DNA from: Clostridia bacterium | GTDB lineage: Bacteria > Bacillota > Clostridia > Christensenellales > UBA1242 | Direction: 5' to 3' | Length of the DNA stretch: 33,128 bases | NCBI GenBank assembly: GCA_017625505.1 | Contig: JAGAKV010000001.1 | Span: 1-33,128, forward strand | Shown here: piece after piece, positions 15,481-23,009 of the stretch | Layout: every line of letters begins with the position of its first letter | Position numbering within the stretch: the stretch's first letter is position 1 | Translations under genes and position numbers: made by a program | The notes under the pieces: model-generated | Told to the model about the DNA's origin: nothing | The model's database searches: none | What the model saw: only the letters and a program-made list of their open reading frames with translations

Positions 15481-15508
15481 ATTATATCACCTTTTTTTTA
15501 TTTGTCAA
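15481..15508 (-). promoter_or_regulatory. Promoter of the small lipoprotein gene
   Basis: Minus strand TTGACA (15503-15508), 16-nt spacer, TATAAT (15481-15486) preceded by TGA (extended -10). Confidence 0.75.
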
Positions 15509-15577
15509 GGGGTGTGAGGAAAATATACACTCCAAGCTTATAAAAAAAACGAATAAGAAAACGTATACGCTACTTTT

Positions 15578-16618
15578 TTATCCGCATTGCATAAAGTTTG
15601 GATTTTTTACTTCATGCCAAATGTCTTTTAAAAGTCTTTTGTTGATGTGGGCATTATTTTGAAAATCTTCTCTTGAAGAATATTCTTGTATCATTTCAGA
15701 AGAGCAAAATATTATTTTTTCGTCATGCTCAAAATAGACCTCATACATTATATTGTCATGCTCAAATTGCATTTCGCTGTAAAAATAAAGCCCGTTTATA
15801 AATTCATTAAATGTTGCTTTAAATGGCAAACCCTTTTTGAATTGTTCTCGCGCTGTTGTTGGAGTGACGAGCATAGGATAACTAATGCCGCGTGCTTTTT
15901 CAAGGCTTTCTTCATCTCTTTCGAACTGCCACCCACAGTTTTCGCATTCCCCATTTCCGTATTGGTCTTTAAGGCAGTGCCTCCCGCATATTGAGCAAGT
16001 TGCTTCAACCTTTCTTTTATGGGGGCTATCTTTTCCACAAATTGGGCACTGCCCAGAGTAGGTGTCAATTGTTATTTGTTGCTGGCAGTCGCAAACATAA
16101 GAAATCATTGAGAATCGTTTTTGTGAAGAAGTCTCTTTTTTCTCTGTCATTTTATCTATAATATTCTCAATTTGTTTTATCGATGAAATCCTAGTCTTGA
16201 TGTGCAACACTGATTCGCCTGAGCGTGATGCATTTAGTTTTATCTGTTCTAGATCATCAAAATTAACTAGTTCTTGATAGTAATAAAATCCATATATTCC
16301 AATTCTAAAAGACCTTAATGCTTCAAAATTAAAGGACAAAAGATCCTCTTTGGTGAGTGTGAATTTTATGAATCCTATGTAAGTCTCATTAGTTGCAAGG
16401 TCGAGCCCGATTTTTGTTTGTATTCCGTTTAATTTGCATAGAATAGTTGGTATTGGATATTGGATACGCACAATTTCATTGTCGAGTTTTATATGGTGGG
16501 TGTTTAAAAAGACTAAAGCGTGGTCAATGTGGTGACTGCCCATGCAACGCCTTACTTGCTCAATATTGTCAAGAACTGAACTGTATAAATTATTTAACTC
16601 ATTAATTTTGCTTTTCAT
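15578..16618 (-). CDS. Zinc-ribbon protein of unknown function
   Basis: A 346-aa cytosolic protein, not assigned to a named family. The N-terminal about 165 residues are mixed alpha/beta. At about 180-235 lie two zinc-ribbon-like units: CDC with a later CPICGKD, then CSICGRHCL with GNGECENCGW. The C-terminal about 110 residues (YPMLVTPTTAREQFKKGLPF, then FINGLYFYSEMQFEHDN) form a compact domain of the kind sometimes attached to Cys-rich CPCC-type ribbons in Bacillota and seen in immunity-like proteins; that link is from memory and weak. There is no ribosome site; the ATG lies 6 nt after TATAAT, so a leaderless mRNA is predicted. It is a single-gene unit facing away from cwlD. Confidence 0.55.
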   Translation of the reverse strand: MKSKINELNNLYSSVLDNIEQVRRCMGSHHIDHALVFLNTHHIKLDNEIVRIQYPIPTILCKLNGIQTKIGLDLATNETYIGFIKFTLTKEDLLSFNFEALRSFRIGIYGFYYYQELVNFDDLEQIKLNASRSGESVLHIKTRISSIKQIENIIDKMTEKKETSSQKRFSMISYVCDCQQQITIDTYSGQCPICGKDSPHKRKVEATCSICGRHCLKDQYGNGECENCGWQFERDEESLEKARGISYPMLVTPTTAREQFKKGLPFKATFNEFINGLYFYSEMQFEHDNIMYEVYFEHDEKIIFCSSEMIQEYSSREDFQNNAHINKRLLKDIWHEVKNPNFMQCG

Positions 16619-16624
16619 GTTTGT

Positions 16625-16654
16625 ATTATAGCATAACTTTTAGATTTCCTCCAA
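16625..16654 (-). promoter_or_regulatory. Leaderless-type promoter of the zinc-ribbon gene
   Basis: Minus strand extended -10 TGC then TATAAT (16625-16630), weak -35 TTGGAG with 18-nt spacer (16649-16654). The ATG starts 6 nt downstream of the -10. Confidence 0.6.
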
Positions 16655-16694
16655 TAAAACTCATATCTTTTTTCTTAATTTAATATCTTACAAT

Positions 16695-17390
16695 ATGAAA
16701 AATATTTTTGTGACGATTAAGAAAAAATGGATATTGTCGGTGGTGGCGATTTGTCTTGTGATGCCAGTGTTAGCGGGGGTGTTTGCGACTCAAAAGGCAA
16801 GCCGTCCAAAACCCGAATATACTATTGTGATTGATGCGGGGCATGGCGGGCGTGACGGTGGTGCTGTGGGAAAAACAACGGGGGTGAGCGAGAGTGAACT
16901 CAATTTGCAGTTTGCGCTAACCTTGAAAGCTGTTTGTGAAGAATTTGGAATTGGCGTTGTGATGACACGAAGTGACATGAAAGGGCTTTATGACGAGAAC
17001 GCAAGCAACAAAAAACGCAGCGAAATGGAGAAAAGAAGGGAGATTATCAACTCTTCGAATGCCGACTTGATGATCAGTCTGCATATGAATAGTTTTCCGC
17101 TCTCGTCCTGTGAAGGCGCATATGTTTTTTATGGCAAGGGGTGCGAAGAAGGGGAGAGGCTTGCGGGCTCGATTTCCTCATCGCTCTCAAAAAGTTTTGA
17201 TAGCGCAAGAAAAATTGCCACCATAGGAGACTACTATGTGCTCAACTATTCGTCAATTCCTTCCGCTCTTGTTGAGTGCGGGTTTCTTTCAAACCCTGAA
17301 GAAGAGCGCCTGCTTGCAAGCGAGCAATATCAGAAGGAGTTTTGCTATAGTCTGCTTGCAGGAATTTTGTCATATTTTGAAATGAGGTAA
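16695..17390 (+). CDS. cwlD: N-acetylmuramoyl-L-alanine amidase, CwlD-type
   Basis: An amidase_3 zinc enzyme, 231 aa, with an N-terminal signal/anchor (residues 12-31). It cleaves the bond between N-acetylmuramic acid and L-Ala; CwlD does this while making the muramic-delta-lactam of the spore cortex. Zinc ligands and catalytic residues are in place: His50 (VIDAGHGGRDGG), Glu66 (VSESELNL), His130 (MISLHMNSF) and Glu194 (ALVECGFLSNPEEE). Length and the single amidase domain with no wall-binding repeats fit CwlD rather than a vegetative autolysin. There is no Shine-Dalgarno site; TAATAT lies 8 nt before the ATG, so it too may be (nearly) leaderless. SpoIIE elsewhere in the window supports a sporulation role. 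Confidence 0.85.
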   Translation: MKNIFVTIKKKWILSVVAICLVMPVLAGVFATQKASRPKPEYTIVIDAGHGGRDGGAVGKTTGVSESELNLQFALTLKAVCEEFGIGVVMTRSDMKGLYDENASNKKRSEMEKRREIINSSNADLMISLHMNSFPLSSCEGAYVFYGKGCEEGERLAGSISSSLSKSFDSARKIATIGDYYVLNYSSIPSALVECGFLSNPEEERLLASEQYQKEFCYSLLAGILSYFEMR

Positions 17391-17491
17391 ATTATAGCGA
17401 TACTTTTTGCGTTCGTGAAATAAAATGCACATATTTTTCTTGGCCTCCCTCCATGTTTGCTTATAAAATTTAAAAAAACATTTAAATTTAC

Positions 17492-17520
17492 TTGACATTT
17501 TTTCCGGGGGGGGGTAGAAT
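17492..17520 (+). promoter_or_regulatory. Promoter with a nine-G tract in its spacer (probable phase-variation switch)
   Basis: TTGACA at 17492-17497 and TAGAAT at 17515-17520 are separated by exactly 17 nt. The last nine spacer bases, 17506-17514, are all G. Gain or loss of a G by slipped-strand mispairing would change the spacer to 16 or 18 and so the promoter strength. It drives the BspA-like surface protein, whose ATG is at 17565 behind AAGGAGAAGG. Confidence 0.75.
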
Positions 17521-17564
17521 AAAGATAGATATAATGGAGAGGTGTGTAATTTAAGGAGAAGGGT

Positions 17565-19610
17565 ATGGAAAAAGCGAAAGCGCAAAATAAAAAACTTGTG
17601 TATATGGTAGTGGGACTGTCGTTTGCGTTGGTTGCGGTGCTTGGCGCGCTAATCGGAGTTTTTGCAGCTACAAACCAAACGTTTGGGTCCAGCTTTAGTG
17701 TAAATTACAAATTGGGTGACAATCTCGCCGCAAGAGTAAGGACTGAAAAATATGTGCCTTTTCTTGACGCAGACGGGGACGGCTTAGAAGATGGCGCTGT
17801 CAATATTATTGTAGACTCCAAAGGAAATGAGATTGAAAGAGACGCCAACGACTATGTTGTGTTCAACGCGGCAGACGCCACATCAGAAAAAGATGTATAT
17901 ATTGGCGAGGTAAATCTCAACCCGTATGCATCAAAAGCATACTTCTATTTCACAATCGAAAGCCTTATGGATAGCGGGTATATTCGCGTGCTGTGCAACC
18001 CAACTTACGGTGAAAACACGTCGAATATGAAAACTGACATTGCTTATTGCAATATTGATGAACCCACTGGCTTTGATCCAACAAAATCAGCCTCGACATT
18101 ATCAGAAGAAAGATGGACTAAAGCGCATTATAACAATATTCCAGCGGGCGGATATAAGATGATCAGAATTACCCTTGCTGTACATAATATCAATCACACT
18201 GCAAATTGCAGCGGGACTTTTGACATTCAACTTGACTATTCTTCTGTTACAGGCCTTGAGGCACTTGATGATGACACAAAGTCAACTATCCAATCAAACA
18301 CAACTGCCGAGCAAATTATTTTTGCTTACGCAGAAGAGCAGCCGGAAGGTGCAGCCCAAACATCAGCAGCAAAGCCAATGGCAGATACGGGCAAGAAAAT
18401 TTGGACTGTCCTTGACGGCACAACTCTTTACGTGTACTCAAACTATACAATTGATCTTCCTGCAGATTGCAGCGCGTTCTTTGCGAATCGCAGTACATTA
18501 AAAACGCTTGAACTGACAAATTTCAATACTTCAAATGTGACAAATATGTACAGAATGTTTTACAATTGCACCGCGCTTCAAAGTTTAAACCTTACATCAT
18601 TTGATACTTCAAGTGCTACAAGTTTTGAGGATATGTTTTACAAGTGTGGAAATCTTACAAGTTTAGACCTTACCAACTTCAACACATTAAATGTGACAAC
18701 CATGCTGGGAATGTTTAGCGATTGTACGTCACTTACAAACCTGAATCTGTCAAGTTTTGACACGAGGAATGTGATGACAATGGAATATATGTTTTATAAA
18801 TGTTCTGCATTAAAGAATTTTGATGTTTCAAAATTTGATACCAAAAAAGTGACATCTATGAAAGGAATGTTTTCTAATTGCGAGTCGGTGACGTCACTTG
18901 AGTTGTCAAACTTTAACACATCCGCGGTGACTACGATGAGGACAATGTTTCAATCATGTAAGGCATTAACAAGGTTGGATATATCACATTTTGACACCCA
19001 AAATGTTACTGATATGCTTAACATGTTTCGTGGATGTATTCTGTTGCAATCTATTGATGTAGATAACTTTAATACCGGGAAAGTTGCTGATTTTTCGGGT
19101 ATGTTTGAGCAATGTGAAAAAGTGATAAAATTAGAAGTTTCAAAATGGGATACATCAGCGGCAGTCAAAATGTCATTCATGTTTAACAAGTGTTACATGC
19201 TTGAGGAGTTAAATGTATCAAATTTTGATACCGCACTTGTTAACGACATGAAAGGAATGTTTCAATGTTGTGAAAAATTGACAAACATAGATGTATCCAA
19301 CTTCGATACCTCACTTGTAACGGATATGTCATATATGTTTGGAGATTGTTATGGTCTCACAGAACTTGATGTATCAAGTTTTTCAACTTCAGATGTGATA
19401 AATATGCAGCAAATGTTTGGTTATTGCTCTTCCCTTGTTACAGTGTATGCCAGTGAAACGTTTGTTGTTGGCACATCAACCACAACCACCAATATGTTTA
19501 CAAACTGTACAAAACTTGTTGGTGCAATTTCATATAGTTCCTCAAAAATTGACGGCACATACGCAAACTGCGAGAGCGGATATTTCACATACAAAGAAAA
19601 GGAAGCTTAA
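17565..19610 (+). CDS. BspA-like (DUF285) repeat surface protein
   Basis: A 681-aa exported protein. Residues 9-35 are one hydrophobic segment ending at VFAATNQTF, a signal peptide or N-terminal anchor with a SipW/TasA-like start. Residues about 36-270 are an unrecognised beta-rich domain (GSSFSVNYKLGDNLAARVRT onward). From about residue 312 there are twelve 26-residue DUF285-type repeats with the pattern L-x-x-L-x-(L/V)-(S/T)-x-F-(N/D)-T, then M-x-x-M-F-x-x-C, and a degenerate thirteenth. Such solenoids face outward and bind host or neighbour surfaces. There is no LPXTG or other wall-sorting motif, and the end is KEKEA. AAGGAG precedes the ATG. It has a strong terminator at 19655. The promoter spacer contains a G9 tract, suggesting on/off expression. 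Confidence 0.85.
   Translation: MEKAKAQNKKLVYMVVGLSFALVAVLGALIGVFAATNQTFGSSFSVNYKLGDNLAARVRTEKYVPFLDADGDGLEDGAVNIIVDSKGNEIERDANDYVVFNAADATSEKDVYIGEVNLNPYASKAYFYFTIESLMDSGYIRVLCNPTYGENTSNMKTDIAYCNIDEPTGFDPTKSASTLSEERWTKAHYNNIPAGGYKMIRITLAVHNINHTANCSGTFDIQLDYSSVTGLEALDDDTKSTIQSNTTAEQIIFAYAEEQPEGAAQTSAAKPMADTGKKIWTVLDGTTLYVYSNYTIDLPADCSAFFANRSTLKTLELTNFNTSNVTNMYRMFYNCTALQSLNLTSFDTSSATSFEDMFYKCGNLTSLDLTNFNTLNVTTMLGMFSDCTSLTNLNLSSFDTRNVMTMEYMFYKCSALKNFDVSKFDTKKVTSMKGMFSNCESVTSLELSNFNTSAVTTMRTMFQSCKALTRLDISHFDTQNVTDMLNMFRGCILLQSIDVDNFNTGKVADFSGMFEQCEKVIKLEVSKWDTSAAVKMSFMFNKCYMLEELNVSNFDTALVNDMKGMFQCCEKLTNIDVSNFDTSLVTDMSYMFGDCYGLTELDVSSFSTSDVINMQQMFGYCSSLVTVYASETFVVGTSTTTTNMFTNCTKLVGAISYSSSKIDGTYANCESGYFTYKEKEA
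18498..19433 (+). repeat. Twelve tandem 78-bp coding repeats (DUF285)
   Basis: Exact 78-nt periodicity: units start at 18498, 18576, 18654, 18732 and so on, each encoding 26 residues. DNA identity between units is moderate, so they are old but still in frame; unequal recombination could change their number. Confidence 0.85.
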
Positions 19611-19654
19611 AAAGTACAAGGATGCTTAGTGATTAAAGCAGACAATAAAAAATG

Positions 19655-19694
19655 AGAACATATTAGATTTGATAGTCTAATATGTTCTTTTTTA
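19655..19694 (+). terminator. Terminator of the BspA-like gene
   Basis: A perfect 13-bp stem (19655-19667 with 19676-19688), 8-nt loop, followed by a T-run to 19694. Confidence 0.9.
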
Positions 19695-19728
19695 GATGAT
19701 TATCAGTAAAAATAAAATTGTAAGTGTC

Positions 19729-19776
19729 ATTGTAATTATAATTGAAATTAAAATTAAAGTTGAAACTGGAGTTAAA
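19729..19776. repeat. Decayed hexanucleotide tandem repeat
   Basis: Eight consecutive 6-nt units (attgta, attata, attgaa, attaaa, attaaa, gttgaa, actgga, gttaaa) in the gap between two convergent genes. It is imperfect, so it is an old microsatellite-like expansion. No function is apparent. Confidence 0.5.
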
Positions 19777-19827
19777 GGGCTGTAATTTTTTAGGCTTGTG
19801 TTTAAATTGTTTTGTGCAGTTTTTACC

Positions 19828-20655
19828 TTAACTTTCGTATTCCAGTTTGACGCCGTATGTCTTTTCGTAGGTGTATTGACAAAAGTTGAAGTTTGTCTCT
19901 TTCATGCTTATTACATTTTCGCTTGCGCAGAGCTGCTTGTTTGGATAGATTGGTTTGCCGATATTTATTGTATATTCTTTTACCGGAAAGCCGTCGCTGT
20001 CTTTGTAAATGGGGGAGTCGTTCATCGTGATAAAGCAAGGAATAATGGGAATGTTGAGTTTGTAGGCAAACTTGAAAGCGCCGTCTTTGAAAGGACGAGG
20101 CTTAGGGTAATTCCACCACATGGCCTGCTCGGGATAAATCAAAAAATAAGAGCTTTTCTCAGAAAGTTTTTTGAGTGCTTCTAGAAATTTTTGCATTGTG
20201 CGTGGATTGCTGCTGAGAGGCAGTGTGTTGCAGTGTCTAAAGAATAGGTCAAAGCCCTTGGGTGGCGATGTAAAATTGCCCTCTCTTATAATTCTATAAA
20301 AGGTATGTTTGTTTGCGTATTTTTGAAAAGTCTTATAAATAGCGATATTTTCAAATGGGTGAAAGTGGTTGCTTGTGATAAATGCCGCGCCCTTAACTTC
20401 TTTTAAATTTTCTTCGCCGATGACGTTTGAGATGATCAGTTGGCCTGACGAGATTAGTCCGTCGATTGCTTTCTCAGCGCCCCGGGAAACGAAAAAACGC
20501 TTAAGTTTGTTTTTCCACTTTTTTCGCAGGTAATCCACATCTTGTGGGTTTAATATTTTATTTGGTGGATCATTTTCCACGTCGCAGTCAAATTTTCTTT
20601 CCTTTTCAAGCTGTTTTATTCTGTTTAATATTTCAATCCGCTCTTGGTTTATCAT
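19828..20655 (-). CDS. PlsC-like acyltransferase (lysophospholipid acyltransferase family)
   Basis: A 275-aa member of the PlsC/LPLAT family, which transfers an acyl chain to a lysophospholipid or glycolipid acceptor at the membrane. The first catalytic block is NHFHPFEN (His97-x4-Glu102), where the usual Asp of NHxxxxD is Glu; the acceptor-binding block is FLIYPEQAMW (about 171-180), a variant of FPEGTRS. There is no clear transmembrane helix, so it is probably membrane-associated. Its ATG overlaps the stop of the upstream GT8 gene (ATGA), so the two are translated together; a joint role in making an acylated glycolipid or wall polymer is likely but inferred. The altered catalytic motif makes the exact substrate uncertain. 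Confidence 0.75.
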   Translation of the reverse strand: MINQERIEILNRIKQLEKERKFDCDVENDPPNKILNPQDVDYLRKKWKNKLKRFFVSRGAEKAIDGLISSGQLIISNVIGEENLKEVKGAAFITSNHFHPFENIAIYKTFQKYANKHTFYRIIREGNFTSPPKGFDLFFRHCNTLPLSSNPRTMQKFLEALKKLSEKSSYFLIYPEQAMWWNYPKPRPFKDGAFKFAYKLNIPIIPCFITMNDSPIYKDSDGFPVKEYTINIGKPIYPNKQLCASENVISMKETNFNFCQYTYEKTYGVKLEYES

Positions 20656-21584
20656 ATCACCTCACTTAGATATTTGTTTCTAAAATTGTTTTGATCGTGC
20701 GCTTCTTGCAGTGCAAGATTTAGGAGGTTTTGCCCGCCTTGCATTGATGCCTGTCGCTTTTCGTCGTCATAAGAGCGGCTTATTGTTTGAATCGACTCAT
20801 ACATTGGAGAATACTTTGCATAAGACCAAAAGTCTTCTTCATATAGTGTCCCTTCAAACATCCAAGGTTTCCACAGCATATTATAGTGTACAAGGTTTCT
20901 AGTGGATGCGTGACAGATGTTGTTTGGGATTGGCATAACGTTCCAATCATAGTCGATGTATTTGACCTTGCCGTTTGTAAGCACATTGAGATAATCTTGG
21001 TCTTGAGCGACTCTGAAGGAATAAGTGCCAAGAAGTTTGATAAATTTGTCCTCAAAATTCCATTTGCGCATTTCTTTTAAGTTCATAAGCAGTATACCCG
21101 CATTAAAGTACTGCTCGCTGTTTATGCCCAGCGCCTTTTCAACATATGCCTTAAATTCAGGCGTGTTTTGAACGGCTGCATCGGGGATTGCGCCCACAAG
21201 ATTGCTGCCTAGTTTTACTTGATACAGCGCTGAAATGTCTCCGTTTACGACGATGTCGCTGTCGAGATAGAGGCCTTTGTCGAGGTGGGGGAACATATTT
21301 GGAATAAAAAGACGCGAGTAGGTTGAGGAAGTGTAATAATCGCGTGTGACAAGCTTGCTTGCAAGACTTTCAAGTTTGTCGCTGATATCGACAAAATGAG
21401 CATTTGCATTTTGTAGTTGAGTTTTGATGACAGCTTGGTTTTCGGGTGATACTCCATTGTGCAGAATATAAACATTGTAAGTGAAGTTTTTGTTTGCATT
21501 TTGCATAATTGACACAAGAGCGGTAGAAAGGAATGGGCAATAGTTGTTGTCAATTGAGAAAAATAAATTAATTTCTTTTTTCAT
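20652..21584 (-). CDS. Family 8 glycosyltransferase
   Basis: A 310-aa GT8 enzyme (LgtC/WaaJ/GspA-like), which transfers a sugar from a nucleotide donor with retention. The fold opens with INLFFSIDNNYCPFL (donor base pocket). The metal-binding DXD is LDSD at 107-110 (GLYLDSDIVVNG), and the late HYNMLWKPW block is the family's substrate-binding HxxxxxKPW. I start at the ATG at 21582-21584 because AAGGAG lies 6 nt upstream; the longer reading begins upstream without a ribosome site. It is followed by an overlapping acyltransferase gene. In Gram-positives such enzymes decorate teichoic acids or make glycolipids; the precise acceptor is unknown. It is divergent from the XRE gene. Confidence 0.88.
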   Translation of the reverse strand: MKKEINLFFSIDNNYCPFLSTALVSIMQNANKNFTYNVYILHNGVSPENQAVIKTQLQNANAHFVDISDKLESLASKLVTRDYYTSSTYSRLFIPNMFPHLDKGLYLDSDIVVNGDISALYQVKLGSNLVGAIPDAAVQNTPEFKAYVEKALGINSEQYFNAGILLMNLKEMRKWNFEDKFIKLLGTYSFRVAQDQDYLNVLTNGKVKYIDYDWNVMPIPNNICHASTRNLVHYNMLWKPWMFEGTLYEEDFWSYAKYSPMYESIQTISRSYDDEKRQASMQGGQNLLNLALQEAHDQNNFRNKYLSEVI

Positions 21585-21695
21585 AAGTTCTCCTTTTGCT
21601 ATCTTTAGTTTACGCGCATTATTGTCAAAACACAATAGAGTTTGCAAAAGTCTACTCTACTGTTTAAATGGCCATAAGAGAATTTTAAAATTTTC

Positions 21696-21714
21696 ACTCT
21701 CGTCAGAAGAGAGT
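21696..21714. promoter_or_regulatory. Inverted repeat upstream of the XRE gene (candidate operator)
   Basis: ACTCTC (21696-21701) and GAGAGT (21709-21714) with a 7-nt gap, 12 nt upstream of the -35 box of the XRE gene and in the divergent gap with the GT8 operon. It is a plausible autoregulatory site. Confidence 0.35.
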
Positions 21715-21725
21715 TTGAAAAATAG

Positions 21726-21754
21726 TTGCTTTATTTTCGCAATCATGCTATCAT
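21726..21754 (+). promoter_or_regulatory. Leaderless-type promoter of the XRE gene
   Basis: TTGCTT (21726-21731), 17-nt spacer, extended -10 TGC then TATCAT (21749-21754). The ATG at 21761 follows 6 nt later, and no Shine-Dalgarno site is present. Confidence 0.6.
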
Positions 21755-21760
21755 AATGTT

Positions 21761-22393
21761 ATGGAAAACGAGAAAAATCAATTTGCAATAAATTTGGTGG
21801 CTCTGCGAAAACAAAAGGGGCTTACGCAATCTCAGCTTGCAGAAAAATTTAATTATACTGACAAAACCATTTCTAAGTGGGAAAACGGAGACGCCGTTCC
21901 TGACAGTCAAACCCTATATGCGCTCAGTCAATTTTTTGAGGTGAGCATGGATAGTTTGTATGGCGGGGACTGCGTTAAAGATCAAGAGGCGAAAAGCAAG
22001 GGTGACGCACGGCTGAGACGAAACAAGCTTATCATCACACTGCTTGCTGTGGTTGCAGTTTGGTTTGTCGGTGTGTTTGTGTATGTTCAGCTTAAGCTTA
22101 TTATGGGGGCTGATTATTGGCTTTCGTTTATTTGGGCAGTGCCGGCGTCTTGCATAGTGATTATTGTATTCAATTCTATTTGGGGGAAAAGGAATTTAAA
22201 CTATATTGTTGTAAGCGTTTTGGTGTGGACTCTGATTCTTGCCCTTCACCTTCAATTGACGCAGGCGGGATTACAAGATATTTGGCCAATATACTTTTTG
22301 GGAATACCTCTTCAAATATCCATTATATTATGGTCGCAGCTTAAATCAAGAAGAAAAAAATCAAAGGGAGAAGGATATGTTTATTGCATTTAG
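21761..22393 (+). CDS. XRE-family regulator with C-terminal membrane domain
   Basis: A 210-aa protein. Residues 1-66 are a clear Cro/C1-type helix-turn-helix (FAINLVALRKQKGLTQSQLA, then FNYTDKTISKWENGDAVPDS). Residues about 88-195 form four hydrophobic segments. Membrane-tethered XRE proteins of this plan are common in Clostridia and Bacilli and are thought to sense membrane or envelope state and act on nearby promoters; the signal is unknown here. Its end overlaps the guanylate-kinase-like gene by 17 nt, whose ribosome site (GGGAGAAGG) is inside this CDS, so both are on one transcript. The start is the ATG 6 nt after the -10 box (leaderless). The inverted repeat at 21696 may be its operator. 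Confidence 0.85.
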   Translation: MENEKNQFAINLVALRKQKGLTQSQLAEKFNYTDKTISKWENGDAVPDSQTLYALSQFFEVSMDSLYGGDCVKDQEAKSKGDARLRRNKLIITLLAVVAVWFVGVFVYVQLKLIMGADYWLSFIWAVPASCIVIIVFNSIWGKRNLNYIVVSVLVWTLILALHLQLTQAGLQDIWPIYFLGIPLQISIILWSQLKSRRKKSKGEGYVYCI

Positions 22394-22940
22394 CGGAATT
22401 TCAGGAAGTGGGAAAAATACTATAATGAACGAGCTTATGAAAGTTCGTCCAAATTTAAAAGTGCTTGAGTATGCAACAGGGACGACAAGGGCTCCAAGGG
22501 AAAGTGACAAAGACAACAACACCTATGTGTTTTTGTCAAAAGAAGAGTTTGAAAAAGGAGTTGCGGAAGGCAAGTTTTGTGAGTACGAAAATTACTGCGG
22601 AAATTATTATGGCACATTTGTTGAGCGTCTAGAAAGTGTCGTGGATAGTGAATTTGACTTCATGAAAGATATTGATGTAAACGGAAATGCAAACCTTAAA
22701 AAGTTTTATGCGGGAAGGTGTAAAATGCTGAGCATATTTATAGATGTACCGGACGAGCTGCTGAGGCAGCGTCTTGTAAAGCGAGGAGAGAGTGAGGAAT
22801 CAATTGCAAAACGTCTTTCGCGTGGTGAATATGAGCGTTCTCGTAAAGATGAGTATGATTTGGTGATAGAAAATATTGATCTTCAAAAGGCTGTTGAAGC
22901 GATCAATAATTTTATTGAAGCAAACAAAACTACAAATTAA
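22377..22940 (+). CDS. Guanylate kinase-like protein
   Basis: A 187-aa guanylate-kinase-family enzyme, which would phosphorylate GMP to GDP. The P-loop is GISGSGKNT (7-15), with Asn at the position usually Ser/Thr after Lys. The GMP-binding parts are recognisable: TGTTRAPRESD (about 35-45), FCEYENYCGNYYGTFVER with the family's YGT, and DIDVNGNANLKKF for the LDIDVQGA block; a C-terminal RLSRGEYERS matches the usual RL-lid. Because it is coupled to a membrane XRE regulator, and the usual rpoZ/priA neighbours of housekeeping gmk are absent, it may be a second, specialised copy. AAGGGAGAAGG provides the ribosome site. A hairpin with T-run follows at 22945. Confidence 0.8.
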   Translation: MFIAFSGISGSGKNTIMNELMKVRPNLKVLEYATGTTRAPRESDKDNNTYVFLSKEEFEKGVAEGKFCEYENYCGNYYGTFVERLESVVDSEFDFMKDIDVNGNANLKKFYAGRCKMLSIFIDVPDELLRQRLVKRGESEESIAKRLSRGEYERSRKDEYDLVIENIDLQKAVEAINNFIEANKTTN

Positions 22941-22944
22941 GGGG

Positions 22945-22984
22945 AAAAGAGACAAATTTCGCTAGAATAGTAGTCTCTTTTTTT
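22945..22984 (+). terminator. Terminator after the guanylate-kinase-like gene
   Basis: AAAAGAGAC (22945-22953) pairs with GTCTCTTTT (22973-22981), 19-nt loop, and the T-run continues to 22984. The following spoIIE -10 begins only 14 nt later. Confidence 0.7.
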
Positions 22985-22997
22985 GCGGTCTTCCTTT

Positions 22998-23003
22998 TAT
23001 ACT
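22998..23003 (+). promoter_or_regulatory. Possible -10 box of spoIIE (leaderless type)
   Basis: TATACT at 22998-23003 followed by 6 nt and the ATG at 23010. No good -35 exists (CTCTTT at the 17-nt position, within the terminator tail). GAAGG lies too close to the ATG to be a normal ribosome site. No convincing Spo0A box was found. Confidence 0.4.
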
Positions 23004-23009
23004 GAAGGC

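Noticed and set aside
17530..17535. A second TATAAT close downstream of the G9 promoter
   Set aside because: It has no -35 at a workable distance (TTGACA is 32 nt away); TAGAAT with the 17-nt spacer is better, although it could be a weak alternative start.
18498..19433. Regular repeats considered as a CRISPR array
   Set aside because: The 78-nt units are coding, in frame and contiguous, with no unique spacers.
19699..19788. A 29-codon plus-strand ORF through the hexamer array
   Set aside because: No ribosome site, starts in a terminator tail, and its sequence is only the translated repeat.
22939..23009. Spo0A-box candidate near spoIIE
   Set aside because: The closest word (GACAAATTTCG) departs too far from TGTCGAA to support a call.
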